The notes beneath the pieces are model-generated. The model worked only from the letters and a program-made list of their open reading frames with translations. It was not told the origin of the DNA and searched no databases. This document shows positions 18,403 to 28,512 of a DNA stretch of 64,000 bases, in pieces. The translations under genes were made by a program, and so were the position numbers. Source of the stretch: Streptomyces uncialis (lineage in GTDB: Bacteria; Actinomycetota; Actinomycetes; Streptomycetales; Streptomycetaceae); NCBI RefSeq assembly GCF_036250755.1, contig NZ_CP109583.1, forward strand, positions 6,363,501 to 6,427,500, given 5' to 3'. Each line of letters opens with the position of its first letter. Position 1 is the stretch's first letter.

Positions 18403-18475
18403 GGGGCTATAGCTCAGTTGGTAGAGCGCCTGCATGGCATGCAGGAGGTCAGGAGTTCAATTCTCCTTAGCTCCA
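18403..18475 (+). tRNA. tRNA-Ala (anticodon GGC), second copy
   Basis: Identical over all 73 nt to the copy at 17409, with anticodon loop ATGGCAT. A possible promoter lies upstream (TTGGTG near 18335 and TAATGT near 18359). The CCA end is not encoded. Confidence 0.97.
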
Positions 18476-18486
18476 CAAGCGGTTGA

Positions 18487-18524
18487 CGGAAGGTCCCGCC
18501 CGGTACTCCGGGCGGGACCTTCCG
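18487..18524. terminator. Terminator, 17-bp perfect stem
   Basis: Inverted repeat with 17-bp arms (18487-18503 and 18508-18524) and loop TACT, 11 nt past the tRNA and 53 bp before the end of the convergent NuoF-like gene. Probably bidirectional. Confidence 0.85.
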
Positions 18525-18576
18525 CGTCCACCCCGTCGTCTCAGTCAACGTCCCGCGCGCGTGCGTGCGCGTGGTC

Positions 18577-20187
18577 TCACTCCCGGCCGCTGCCCAGGGC
18601 GCGGCGGCCCCGGCCCGGCTGGAGCATCGGCAGCACCGAACGGCCCGCCGCCTTCGCGGGGTCCTCCTCCAGCCGCAACGCCAGGGCCGGGCAGCGGCGC
18701 ACGGCCCGCACCGCGCGGGCCTGCGAGTAGCGCGGCACCGCGGCCTCCGCCACGGACGGATAGCCGTCCTGCCCGAGCTGGATCAGCTCGGGCACGATGT
18801 CGGCGCACAGCCCGTGCCCCTGGCACAGCGTCCAGTCCACCGCGAGGCGCTGTCCGCTGGGGCCCGCGTCGCCCCCGGTCCCCGTGCCCGGCGCGGGCTC
18901 CTCCTGGAGCGGCAGCACGCCCCGCACGGGACGGCCGCAGCCGCTGCCGAGCACATGCGCCGCGAGGTCGTCGGTGAACGCGGAGACGGAGGACTCGATG
19001 AACGCCGCGGAACCGTCCGGGTGCTTGCACGCGCCCCGCCGCTTCACGGCGTGGGTGATCTGTCGCAACGCCTCCAGTGCGGCCGGTCCGCCGCCGTTCA
19101 GCACGTCCTCCAGGCCCCGGGCGGCGGCCGGGAGCCCCCGGTAGCAGGGGCCGCACTGCCCGGCGCTCTCGCCCGCCAGCCACCGCGCCACCAGCAGGGC
19201 CTCGCCCAGCGGACAGGTGTCCTGGCCGAGGGGCAGGATCGCGCCCGCGCCGAGCGCGCCGCCCGCCGCCTCCAGCGCCGCGCGGGAGACGATCGCGTCG
19301 TGCGCGGTGGCCGTGTCGAGCCATCTGCCGTGGTAGCCGCCCGTCAGCACGCCCTGCGGCAGCGGCGGGGCACCGGCCAGTTGCAGGACGTACCGCAGGG
19401 GGACACCCGAGGGCGCCTCCAGGACCATCGGCCGGGCGACCGCGCCGGACACCGTCAGCAGCACCGTGCCCGGCTCGTCCCGCAGACCGGTCCTGCGGTA
19501 CCGGTCGGCGCCCGTCCGGGCGGCTATCGCGAGCTGCGCGAACGTTTCCGCGTTGGACAGCAGTGTCGGGGCGCCACCGACACCCGCCTCCGAGGCGCGC
19601 ACCTTGCGCCCCGGAGGCCGGGCCGGGCCCCCGTCGGCCGAGCGGATCAACGCCGACGACTCACCGGTGACCATGCGCACCGGGTTGCGCTGCACCCGCG
19701 CGCGCATGGAGGCCCCGCGCCGGTTCGACAGACCGCGCTCGGCGAGCGCCCGCTCCATGGACCGCTGGGTGGACTCCCGGGTCACCCCGACCACCAGGGT
19801 CCGCGCGCCGAGGGCCTCCGCGGCCAGCAGCGCGCCGTCGAGGACGAGATGCGGGGCCCGGTTGATCAGGACCGTGTCCTTGCGGCACGCGGGCTCGTCC
19901 TCGCTGCCGTTGACGACGACCACGGGGCGCACTCCCCGGCGGATCGCGGCGTCGGCCACGGAACGCAGTTTCCTGGCGAACGGGAACCCGGCGCCGCCGC
20001 GCCCCCGCAGCGAGATCCGCTCGGCCAGCGCGGCCAACCGCTCCCCGCCGATCGGTTCGAGGGGACCGTGCACCTGGAGATGCGTGCCGAGGTCGAGCCG
20101 TTCCACGAGGTCGAACCCCGAGGTCAGCTGAGGCAGTCCGACGACCCGGACCTCGGGCACGTCGGGCAGGGCCGCTCCGCCGTTCAA
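18577..20187 (-). CDS. NuoF-like flavoprotein fused to a 3Fe-4S-type ferredoxin
   Basis: 536 residues from a TTG that overlaps the upstream stop (TTGA), with GGAG just before it. Residues 50-170 hold the NuoF-type FMN/NADH site (ISLRGRGGAGFPFARKL, VVVNGSEDEPACRKD). An SLBB domain and a cluster helix follow; the latter reads ESAGQCGPCYRG with a later GACKHPDG. The first of the four usual N3-cluster cysteines is Ala here. The C-terminal 85 residues form a ferredoxin with LCQGHGLCAD and a downstream RRCPALAL. It probably passes electrons between NAD(P)H and the membrane haem protein encoded just upstream. It is not part of a complex I operon; the true partner is unknown. Confidence 0.83.
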   Translation of the reverse strand: MNGGAALPDVPEVRVVGLPQLTSGFDLVERLDLGTHLQVHGPLEPIGGERLAALAERISLRGRGGAGFPFARKLRSVADAAIRRGVRPVVVVNGSEDEPACRKDTVLINRAPHLVLDGALLAAEALGARTLVVGVTRESTQRSMERALAERGLSNRRGASMRARVQRNPVRMVTGESSALIRSADGGPARPPGRKVRASEAGVGGAPTLLSNAETFAQLAIAARTGADRYRRTGLRDEPGTVLLTVSGAVARPMVLEAPSGVPLRYVLQLAGAPPLPQGVLTGGYHGRWLDTATAHDAIVSRAALEAAGGALGAGAILPLGQDTCPLGEALLVARWLAGESAGQCGPCYRGLPAAARGLEDVLNGGGPAALEALRQITHAVKRRGACKHPDGSAAFIESSVSAFTDDLAAHVLGSGCGRPVRGVLPLQEEPAPGTGTGGDAGPSGQRLAVDWTLCQGHGLCADIVPELIQLGQDGYPSVAEAAVPRYSQARAVRAVRRCPALALRLEEDPAKAAGRSVLPMLQPGRGRRALGSGRE

Positions 20188-21461
20188 TTGGCTCCTCCGG
20201 TGGGCGCGTTCCAGGGCTCACCGGAGCTGGGCGCCTGGAAGGGCCCCGGGAGCTGTTCGGTGGGGGTGTGGCCGGTCGCGGGGTACGTGGGGGTGCTTCC
20301 GTAGGGGGTCGAGGCGAGCGGGTCGTAGAGCGACCGCGGGGCCTCGGCGGGCGGCCGGGGTGACGGGGCCGGCCAGCGCTCCGCGCCGTCGCCCTGGCGG
20401 GGGACGCCGCCGGTGGGCCGCACATCCACGGGGACCCGGCTGCCCGGGTAGCTGTCCGGTACCGCCCGGTGGTCGTCGGGGAAGGCGCCGGGCGGTGCCT
20501 CCGGGTACGGCGGCGGGGGCGTCGGGACGGCCCGGTACGCGGCGGCCATCCCGAGCCCGCCGCCCGGTTCGTCGGGGCGCCCCGGGGACGCGGTGACCCG
20601 GGCGGCCGGGGCGGGCGCCGGGGGTTCGCCGGAGCGGGGCCGGAGCGTGGTGGACAGGGGCGGCGGACCGGTGTCCCACGCGCGGGATGCCGTGGCCCAC
20701 CCGCGCGTGGGGGGCGCGACACCCGGCAGCGGCATCTCGGCGGTGTCGCGCGGGGCCCGGCCGCCCGGCCGATGGCCGGACCCCAGGACGGCGAGCACCT
20801 GGGCGGTGACCCTCCGCCGCACCGGGGCGGGCGCCGCACGCAGCCCGAGCGCCCCGATGACGGCCACCAGGCTCATGCCGTACAGGAACGTGATCCACCC
20901 CGCCGCGGGGCGTCCGGCGAACAGCCCGTGCACCAGGGCCGAGCACCAGGCGGGGTACGCCAGCGTGTGCACCGCACGCCAGCGGGCGGCCACCGGGGCC
21001 GGGGAGGCGAAGGCGCTGCGCAGGGCGCCGGTGAGGCCCGTGGCGACCATCAGCAGGGCCGCCAGCGAGCCGAACCCGATGAGTCCGGCGGCGCCGTCCA
21101 CGCCGAGCCCGAAGGGGACCAGGGCGGCGAGGACGGTGGTGTGGTCCAGCGCGATCTTGACGCTGATGTGCAGCAGGAGGAAGACGATCGCGGCGACGGC
21201 CGTCGCGCGGTGGATGCCCTGGGCCACCAGTCGCTGACGGGAGTTCAGGAAGACCCGGTCCGACGCGACGAGTCCCCAGAGCACCGAGGAGGTGAGCGAG
21301 ACCAGGGAGAGCACTCCCGCGCCGTGGTTGACGAAATCACGGAATCCCTCACCTCCGATGACGGCGAGCAGGGGTATCAGCAGCATCACTCCGGCTGCCG
21401 TGCCTCCCCGGGCCCACGGTTTAGGGGCGCGGGAGGGGCGGACTTTCCGACGAGGGTTCAT
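20184..21461 (-). CDS. Ferric-reductase-like / cytochrome b-type membrane protein
   Basis: 425 residues. The N-terminal 230 residues contain about six hydrophobic helices with histidines suited to haem (FVNHGAGVLSLVSLTSS, GIHRATAVAAIVFLLLHISV, VHTLAYPAWCSALVHGLFAG), as in ferric reductase-like transmembrane domains. The last 190 residues are Pro-rich and low-complexity, presumably cytoplasmic. It overlaps the downstream NuoF-like gene by 4 nt. Together they look like a two-protein electron-transfer unit: soluble flavin/Fe-S protein to membrane haem. The direction of flow and terminal acceptor are unknown. Start ATG at 21461 with GGAG upstream. Confidence 0.8.
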   Translation of the reverse strand: MNPRRKVRPSRAPKPWARGGTAAGVMLLIPLLAVIGGEGFRDFVNHGAGVLSLVSLTSSVLWGLVASDRVFLNSRQRLVAQGIHRATAVAAIVFLLLHISVKIALDHTTVLAALVPFGLGVDGAAGLIGFGSLAALLMVATGLTGALRSAFASPAPVAARWRAVHTLAYPAWCSALVHGLFAGRPAAGWITFLYGMSLVAVIGALGLRAAPAPVRRRVTAQVLAVLGSGHRPGGRAPRDTAEMPLPGVAPPTRGWATASRAWDTGPPPLSTTLRPRSGEPPAPAPAARVTASPGRPDEPGGGLGMAAAYRAVPTPPPPYPEAPPGAFPDDHRAVPDSYPGSRVPVDVRPTGGVPRQGDGAERWPAPSPRPPAEAPRSLYDPLASTPYGSTPTYPATGHTPTEQLPGPFQAPSSGEPWNAPTGGAN

Positions 21462-21871
21462 GGGGCGACTCCGAACGACGCGGCACAGTGGTCCCGCCGC
21501 CGCACTCTAAGTGGCCCCATACCGAGGGGTGCGGGGTTTGAGTTATTACCCTGTTATCAAAGAGGCGCATGATCTTTGTGTTGTCCCGTTAGCGGGCGGT
21601 ACGCGAAGTAATCGATGGCCAATGATTCTGTGTGCCGATCCTCATCAAGGCGTCACCGGTCTCTCACATGACGCCGGACACCGCGCCCCTTCGGTCGCAT
21701 CCACGCACGCGTGGGGACTCCCGTGCCGGACGCCCCCACCCACAGCTCGCCACCGGTCACCCCGCGCGCGTGAGGGCGTTCCCATGTCCGGGTGAGAGGG
21801 CTCCCACGCGCGCGCGGCGACCGCACGCCTGTACCGTCGCGACGATGCGGGCCCTGCGGTACCCTGGCGCC
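21462..21871. other. Intergenic region upstream of the leuS leader, with an AT-richer block
   Basis: About 410 bp. Positions 21535-21660 are distinctly AT-richer than the surroundings (for example GAGTTATTACCCTG and CGAAGTAATCGATGG) and may contain promoters for the divergent membrane gene. No supported coding sequence; open frames here lack codon bias. A TACCCT at 21860 could be the -10 box for the leader transcript. Confidence 0.35.
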
Positions 21872-21910
21872 ATGCGTGCCGTACGCCTTCTGCTTAGCGG
21901 GCCGCGCTGA
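21872..21910 (+). CDS. Leucine leader peptide for leuS
   Basis: A 12-codon frame encoding [12 protein letters not shown], with three consecutive leucine codons (CTT CTG CTT, two of them rare in this genome). It has no upstream ribosome-binding site and lies a few nt after a possible -10 box, so it would be a leaderless leader. It is followed by a 9-bp hairpin (about 21916-21940) and an intrinsic terminator. This is the layout of ribosome-mediated attenuation: stalling at Leu codons when charged tRNA-Leu is scarce would favour read-through into leuS. Inferred from arrangement only. Confidence 0.6.
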   Translation: MRAVRLLLSGPR

Positions 21911-21953
21911 TCAGTCCCGACGGATGACGAATCCGGTCGGCATCGGCGCGGCG

Positions 21954-21978
21954 CCCCCTCCTGTGCGAGGGGTTTTTT
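21954..21978 (+). terminator. Attenuator terminator before leuS
   Basis: CCCCTC (21955-21960) pairs with GAGGGG (21967-21972) and is followed directly by six T residues, a classical intrinsic terminator and the only one with such a T-tract that I noticed in the window. It sits about 80 bp before the leuS ATG and therefore must regulate leuS. The 5' arm overlaps CG-rich sequence able to pair with the end of the leader ORF. Confidence 0.65.
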
Positions 21979-22058
21979 CGTTTCCGGACCGTGCCGCGAC
22001 CGGACCCGAACGGGTCGACGCCCGCAGGCAGATGACGATCGATGGAGCTTTAGGGATC

Positions 22059-25049
<2,991 letters not shown>

Positions 25050-25088
25050 CCCGCCGATCCACCGGCCCGCCCGCTTGAACGGCCCGGC

Positions 25089-25111
25089 CCCCGGGGACAC
25101 TGTCCTCGGGG
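25089..25111 (+). terminator. Terminator after leuS
   Basis: CCCCGGGGAC (25089-25098) pairs with GTCCTCGGGG (25102-25111) with one G-T pair and a 3-nt loop, 40 bp past the leuS stop. Confidence 0.65.
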
Positions 25112-25235
25112 AGCCGGACCCGGTCGGCGGGCCGGGGGTATCCCCTACGGGTGGGACGGGGGCCGGGATGGAACTCGCGCACCGCCTTTTGCGTTTACCG
25201 TTGAAGAGACGTCGCAGGACCGGGAGAGGACCGTC

Positions 25236-26030
25236 ATGGAAGCCGTGATCGCCGTCGTGGCGTTGCTCTTCGTCCTGCTGGTCGCGCTCGGGGTGTACGC
25301 CACGGTCAAGGTCGTCGGCGCGGCCAAGCGCGGCGTGGACCGCACGATCCACCAGGCGCGGCGCACCGTCGAGGACACCACCCTCAAGGCGAAGTCCTAC
25401 ACCCAGCCGGGTGCCGCCGGGGAGCTGGCCCAGCTGCGGCTGAAGCTGCGCACCTCCATGCGGGCCACCCAGGACGCCCTCCAGGCGGCCGTCGGCGAGG
25501 ACGAGTCGCTGCGGGAGTCCCTCAGCCTCTTCGACCGGCTCAGCACCCACGGCCATGAGCTCGACCGCGAGCTGAAGCGGCTGGAGACCGAGCCCGACCG
25601 CTCCCGGCTCTCCGCCGCGCTGCCCGAGATGCGTGAGCGCACCGACCAGATCACCAAGTCCGCCGACGCCCTGCGCTGGGCGGCCCGCGACCGCGCCCAC
25701 CGCTTCGCCAACGACGACCTGGACTCCCTCAGCCTCCAGATCGACATGGAGGCGGGCGCCCTGCGGCACTGGACCACCGAAGCGGGCCCCGGCGCGCAGG
25801 ACCCGGCCGGCGCACCTTCGTCGGCGTCCACCGCGTCCGCGTCCGCCGAGCCCGCCAAGGACGGCCCCGCGCCCTGGCCCGCGCCCGCCGGTCCCGAAGG
25901 CCGCGCCGGGGCCCAGGAGCAGACCTGGCCCGCAGGCGGTGCCGAGCCGGCCGCTCCGGCCATCGCGCCGCCCGTCGCCCGGCCCACCTACTCGTGGGAG
26001 AAGAAGCCCCGCCCGGAGAGCACCACCTGA
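25236..26030 (+). CDS. Hypothetical N-terminally anchored coiled-coil protein
   Basis: 264 residues. It begins with one membrane helix (VIAVVALLFVLLVALGVYAT, residues 4-23), then a basic and helical region. Long amphipathic helices follow (ELAQLRLKLRTSMRATQDAL, DRELKRLETEPDRSRL, MRERTDQITKSADALRW), likely coiled coils. The C-terminal 80 residues are Ala/Pro-rich and disordered. The soluble part is probably cytoplasmic, since a basic segment follows the helix. No known family function; such proteins are common in streptomycetes as far as I recall. The ATG has GAGAGGA upstream. Confidence 0.8.
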   Translation: MEAVIAVVALLFVLLVALGVYATVKVVGAAKRGVDRTIHQARRTVEDTTLKAKSYTQPGAAGELAQLRLKLRTSMRATQDALQAAVGEDESLRESLSLFDRLSTHGHELDRELKRLETEPDRSRLSAALPEMRERTDQITKSADALRWAARDRAHRFANDDLDSLSLQIDMEAGALRHWTTEAGPGAQDPAGAPSSASTASASAEPAKDGPAPWPAPAGPEGRAGAQEQTWPAGGAEPAAPAIAPPVARPTYSWEKKPRPESTT

Positions 26031-26104
26031 CCGGGCCCCTCCGGTCACCGCTCCCCGACGGCCCGGACTGCCGCTCCGCAGGCCCGGCGGGTAATCTCCA
26101 GCCC

Positions 26105-26953
26105 ATGTCCAGCCATGTCGCCATCGTCACCGATTCCACGGCCTACCTGCCGGAGCGGGCGATGCGGCAGCACGACATCACCTCGGTTCCGCTGACCGTC
26201 GTCCTCGGTGACCAGGCGCTGGAGGAGGGCACCGAGATCTCCGCCCGCTCGCTCGCCCAGGCCCTCCAGAAGCGCCGCCCCGTCACCACCTCCCGGCCCG
26301 CCCCCGAGGTCTTCGCCGCCACCTACCGCGAGGTCGCCCGGTCGGGAGCCCCGGGCATCGTCTCGCTCCATCTCTCCTCGGAACTGTCCGGTACGTACGA
26401 CGCGGCCGTGCTCGCCGCGCGGGACGCTCCGGTGCCCGTCCATGTGGTCGACACCGGCATGATCGCCATGGCCCTCGGGTTCTGCGCCGTCGCCGCGGCC
26501 CAGGCCGCCGCGGCGGGCGCGGGGATCGACGAGGCGGTCGCCGCGGCCGAGAAGCGCGCGGCGGCCACCTCCGCCTACTTCTACGTCGACACCCTCGACT
26601 ATCTGCGACGCGGCGGACGGATCGGGACGGCCCAGGCGCTGTTCGGGTCCGCGCTCGCCGTGAAACCGCTGCTCCAACTGGCCGACGGGCGGATCGAACC
26701 GCTGGAGAAGGTACGCACCGCGGCGAAGGCGATCGCCCGGCTGGAGGAGATCGCGGCGGACCGGGCGGGGGTCGGGGGACCGGTCGACATCGCGGTCCAT
26801 CACCTCGCGGCGGCCGAGAAGGCCGCGGCGCTCGCCGAGCGACTGCGGGAACGTATCCCCGGGCTGGGGGAGTTGCACGTCAGCGAGGTGGGCGCGGTGA
26901 TCGGGGCGCATACCGGGCCCGGGCTGCTCGGGGTCGTGGTGTCCGGACGGTAG
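26105..26953 (+). CDS. DegV family fatty-acid-binding protein
   Basis: 282 residues, normal length. N-terminal VAIVTDSTAYLP and SVPLTVVLGDQ, then the ligand region TSRPAPEVF, SLHLSSELSGTYDAA and VHVVDTGMIAMALGF. Later come YVDTLDYLRRGGRIGTAQAL and the C-terminal AVIGAHTGPGLLGVV. All are DegV hallmarks. DegV proteins bind a single fatty acid; in firmicutes (FakB) they present it to the kinase FakA. No FakA-like gene is visible here, so the partner is unknown. It lies just before comEA, separated by an intergenic repeat region. Confidence 0.92.
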   Translation: MSSHVAIVTDSTAYLPERAMRQHDITSVPLTVVLGDQALEEGTEISARSLAQALQKRRPVTTSRPAPEVFAATYREVARSGAPGIVSLHLSSELSGTYDAAVLAARDAPVPVHVVDTGMIAMALGFCAVAAAQAAAAGAGIDEAVAAAEKRAAATSAYFYVDTLDYLRRGGRIGTAQALFGSALAVKPLLQLADGRIEPLEKVRTAAKAIARLEEIAADRAGVGGPVDIAVHHLAAAEKAAALAERLRERIPGLGELHVSEVGAVIGAHTGPGLLGVVVSGR

Positions 26954-26955
26954 TC

Positions 26956-27330
26956 CCTCGCGGGTCGCCTTCGCTTGCGCTTCGTAGGTCTGTCCGGCGG
27001 GACGCGCCTGTTCCTGTGCGGTCGCTCGTGGGTTTTGCGCAGTTCCTCGCGCCCCTGGGTTTCCTGTGCTGGGCGCACTTGTTCCTGTGCCGTCGGTCGG
27101 TGGTTTTGCGCAGTTCCTCGCGCCCCTGGGTGCTGCCCCTTCGGGTCTGTTCGTCGGGTGCGGGTCTGTCCTCGTCTTCGCGCAGTTCCTCGCGCCCCTT
27201 TGGGGCGCGTTCTGTTTGTTCTTCGGGTCGGGGCCGGTCGGGATTCTCCGTCCTCGCTCCAACGCGCTCGGTACGGGCGTTCAGTGGCTGTAGTGGGGGC
27301 GTCGGAGTCTGCGGGCAGAGATTCCCGCCC
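26956..27330. repeat. Composite intergenic repeat, copy 1 (with copies of a GCGCAGTTCCTCGCGCCCC motif)
   Basis: Contains three copies of the short motif GCGCAGTTCCTCGCGCCCC (near 27038, 27117 and 27180). Around them are long stretches also found at 53.3-53.6 kb: GTCGCCTTCGCTTGCGCTT near 26965, GTCGGGGCCGGTCGGGATTC near 27228, and AGTCTGCGGGCAGAGATTCC near 27306. The order is the same in both copies, so this is one composite unit rather than scattered motifs. No gene is supported in the whole 540-bp gap. Confidence 0.8.
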
Positions 27331-27417
27331 ACCCCCTTCCGTGAGTCCTGCGACTGCGCGAAGAGGGGGGTCCCAAGTGTGTTCCGGAGGTGTCCGTCAC
27401 TCCTTCGGGGGGTGGAG

Positions 27418-27445
27418 TTATCCACAACCGGGGTGCTGTCCACGG
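27418..27445 (+). promoter_or_regulatory. DnaA-box-like pair upstream of comEA
   Basis: TTATCCACA at 27418-27426 is a perfect DnaA box. TGTCCACGG at 27437-27445 is a near match in the same orientation. They lie 50-78 bp before the comEA start. Two boxes are too few for an origin; transcriptional control by DnaA is possible but unproven. Confidence 0.45.
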
Positions 27446-27495
27446 GAATCGTTCATGATCATCGCGGGTCGGGCGAAATCCCTACCGTCGAAGGC

Positions 27496-28512
27496 ATGAG
27501 TTCTCGAATTCTTCCTGGTGAGGGTACGGATGCGTCGGCGGAGCTCGCGGAGCCCCCGGCCGAGGTAGCGCGGCGGCGGCGCGGGCCGAGTGGAGCGGGC
27601 AGCGGTCCCGGCCGGGCCGCGGGGTCGGACGGGCGGGTGCGGCGGCGGGCGGACGCGTCGTTCGCGGAGTACGGGCGGCGGGGACCCGGGCCGGGGGAGC
27701 GGTACGGGCCGTTGGGTGGGGGGTCTTCGCGCCCCGGGCCGCAGGGGTCCGGTCCCGGCGGGCGGGAGTCCGGGGGGCGACTGCCTCCGGGCCCCGACGC
27801 TGAGCTGTCGCGTGGGGCACGGGCGGTGCTCGCGGTACGCGAGCGGCTGCCGCTGTGGCTCCGGACGCGCTGCGGGCTGGAGCGCCGGAGCCTGGTGGCG
27901 CTGACCGTCGTCCTGGTGATCGCGGTCGGGTTCGCCGTCCAGCACTTCTGGGCCGGCCGTCCGCAGCCCGTACGCGCCCCGGAGCTGGTGCGCGCGGCTC
28001 CTCCCGGACCGACCGCGTCCGCGCGACTCGCCGGGCCACGGGTGGTGGTCGACGTCGGCGGCAAGGTACGTGATCCGGGGCTCCAGCGGCTGCCCGCCGG
28101 GTCCCGGGTGGCCGACGCGCTGGGCGCGGCGGGCGGCGTGAAACCGGGCACGGACCTCACCGGGCTCAATCGCGCGCGGATGCTCGTGGACGGTGAGCAG
28201 ATCGTCGTGGGGGCACGTCCCGAAGGGCCGGGGACGGCGACCGGTGCCGGGTCGGTGGCCGGTTCCCCAGCGGGGCCGGTGACCGGCGCCGGACCTTCCG
28301 CGGGCGGCGCACCGGGGTCCGCGCCGCTCACGCTCAGCTCCGCCACCGCCGCCCAACTCGACACACTGCCCGGGGTGGGACCGGTGCTCGCCCAGCGGAT
28401 CGTCGACCACCGCGCCCAGCAGGGCGGCTTTCGCACCGTGGCACAGCTCCGCGAGGTGACCGGGATCGGTGACCGGCGCTTCGCCACGCTGAAGGACCTG
28501 GTCCGGCCATGA
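27496..28512 (+). CDS. comEA: ComEA-like DNA-binding protein
   Basis: 338 residues. A long basic, Gly/Pro-rich cytoplasmic N-terminus (about 130 residues) is followed by one membrane helix (SLVALTVVLVIAVGFAVQHF) and an outer SLBB domain (VVVDVGGKVRDPGLQRLPAG to MLVDGEQIVVG). At the C-terminus is a double helix-hairpin-helix (SATAAQLDTLPGVGPVLAQR, VTGIGDRRFATLKDLV). ComEA binds incoming double-stranded DNA outside the membrane for uptake through ComEC. It overlaps comEC by ATGA, so the two are translationally coupled. Since comEC is interrupted here, ComEA may have no working channel partner. Confidence 0.92.
   Translation: MSSRILPGEGTDASAELAEPPAEVARRRRGPSGAGSGPGRAAGSDGRVRRRADASFAEYGRRGPGPGERYGPLGGGSSRPGPQGSGPGGRESGGRLPPGPDAELSRGARAVLAVRERLPLWLRTRCGLERRSLVALTVVLVIAVGFAVQHFWAGRPQPVRAPELVRAAPPGPTASARLAGPRVVVDVGGKVRDPGLQRLPAGSRVADALGAAGGVKPGTDLTGLNRARMLVDGEQIVVGARPEGPGTATGAGSVAGSPAGPVTGAGPSAGGAPGSAPLTLSSATAAQLDTLPGVGPVLAQRIVDHRAQQGGFRTVAQLREVTGIGDRRFATLKDLVRP

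Noticed and set aside
17409..18475. Region between the tRNA-Ala copies as an integrated island
   Set aside because: The segment is only 1 kb, with two short chromosomal-looking genes, no integrase, and full-length promoters and terminators at both tRNAs.
21792..22058. N-terminal extension of leuS to 21792
   Set aside because: The stretch contains the leader peptide and an intrinsic terminator and lacks synthetase sequence.
27418..27445. Replication origin at the DnaA boxes
   Set aside because: Only two boxes and no dnaA, dnaN or AT-rich unwinding region nearby.
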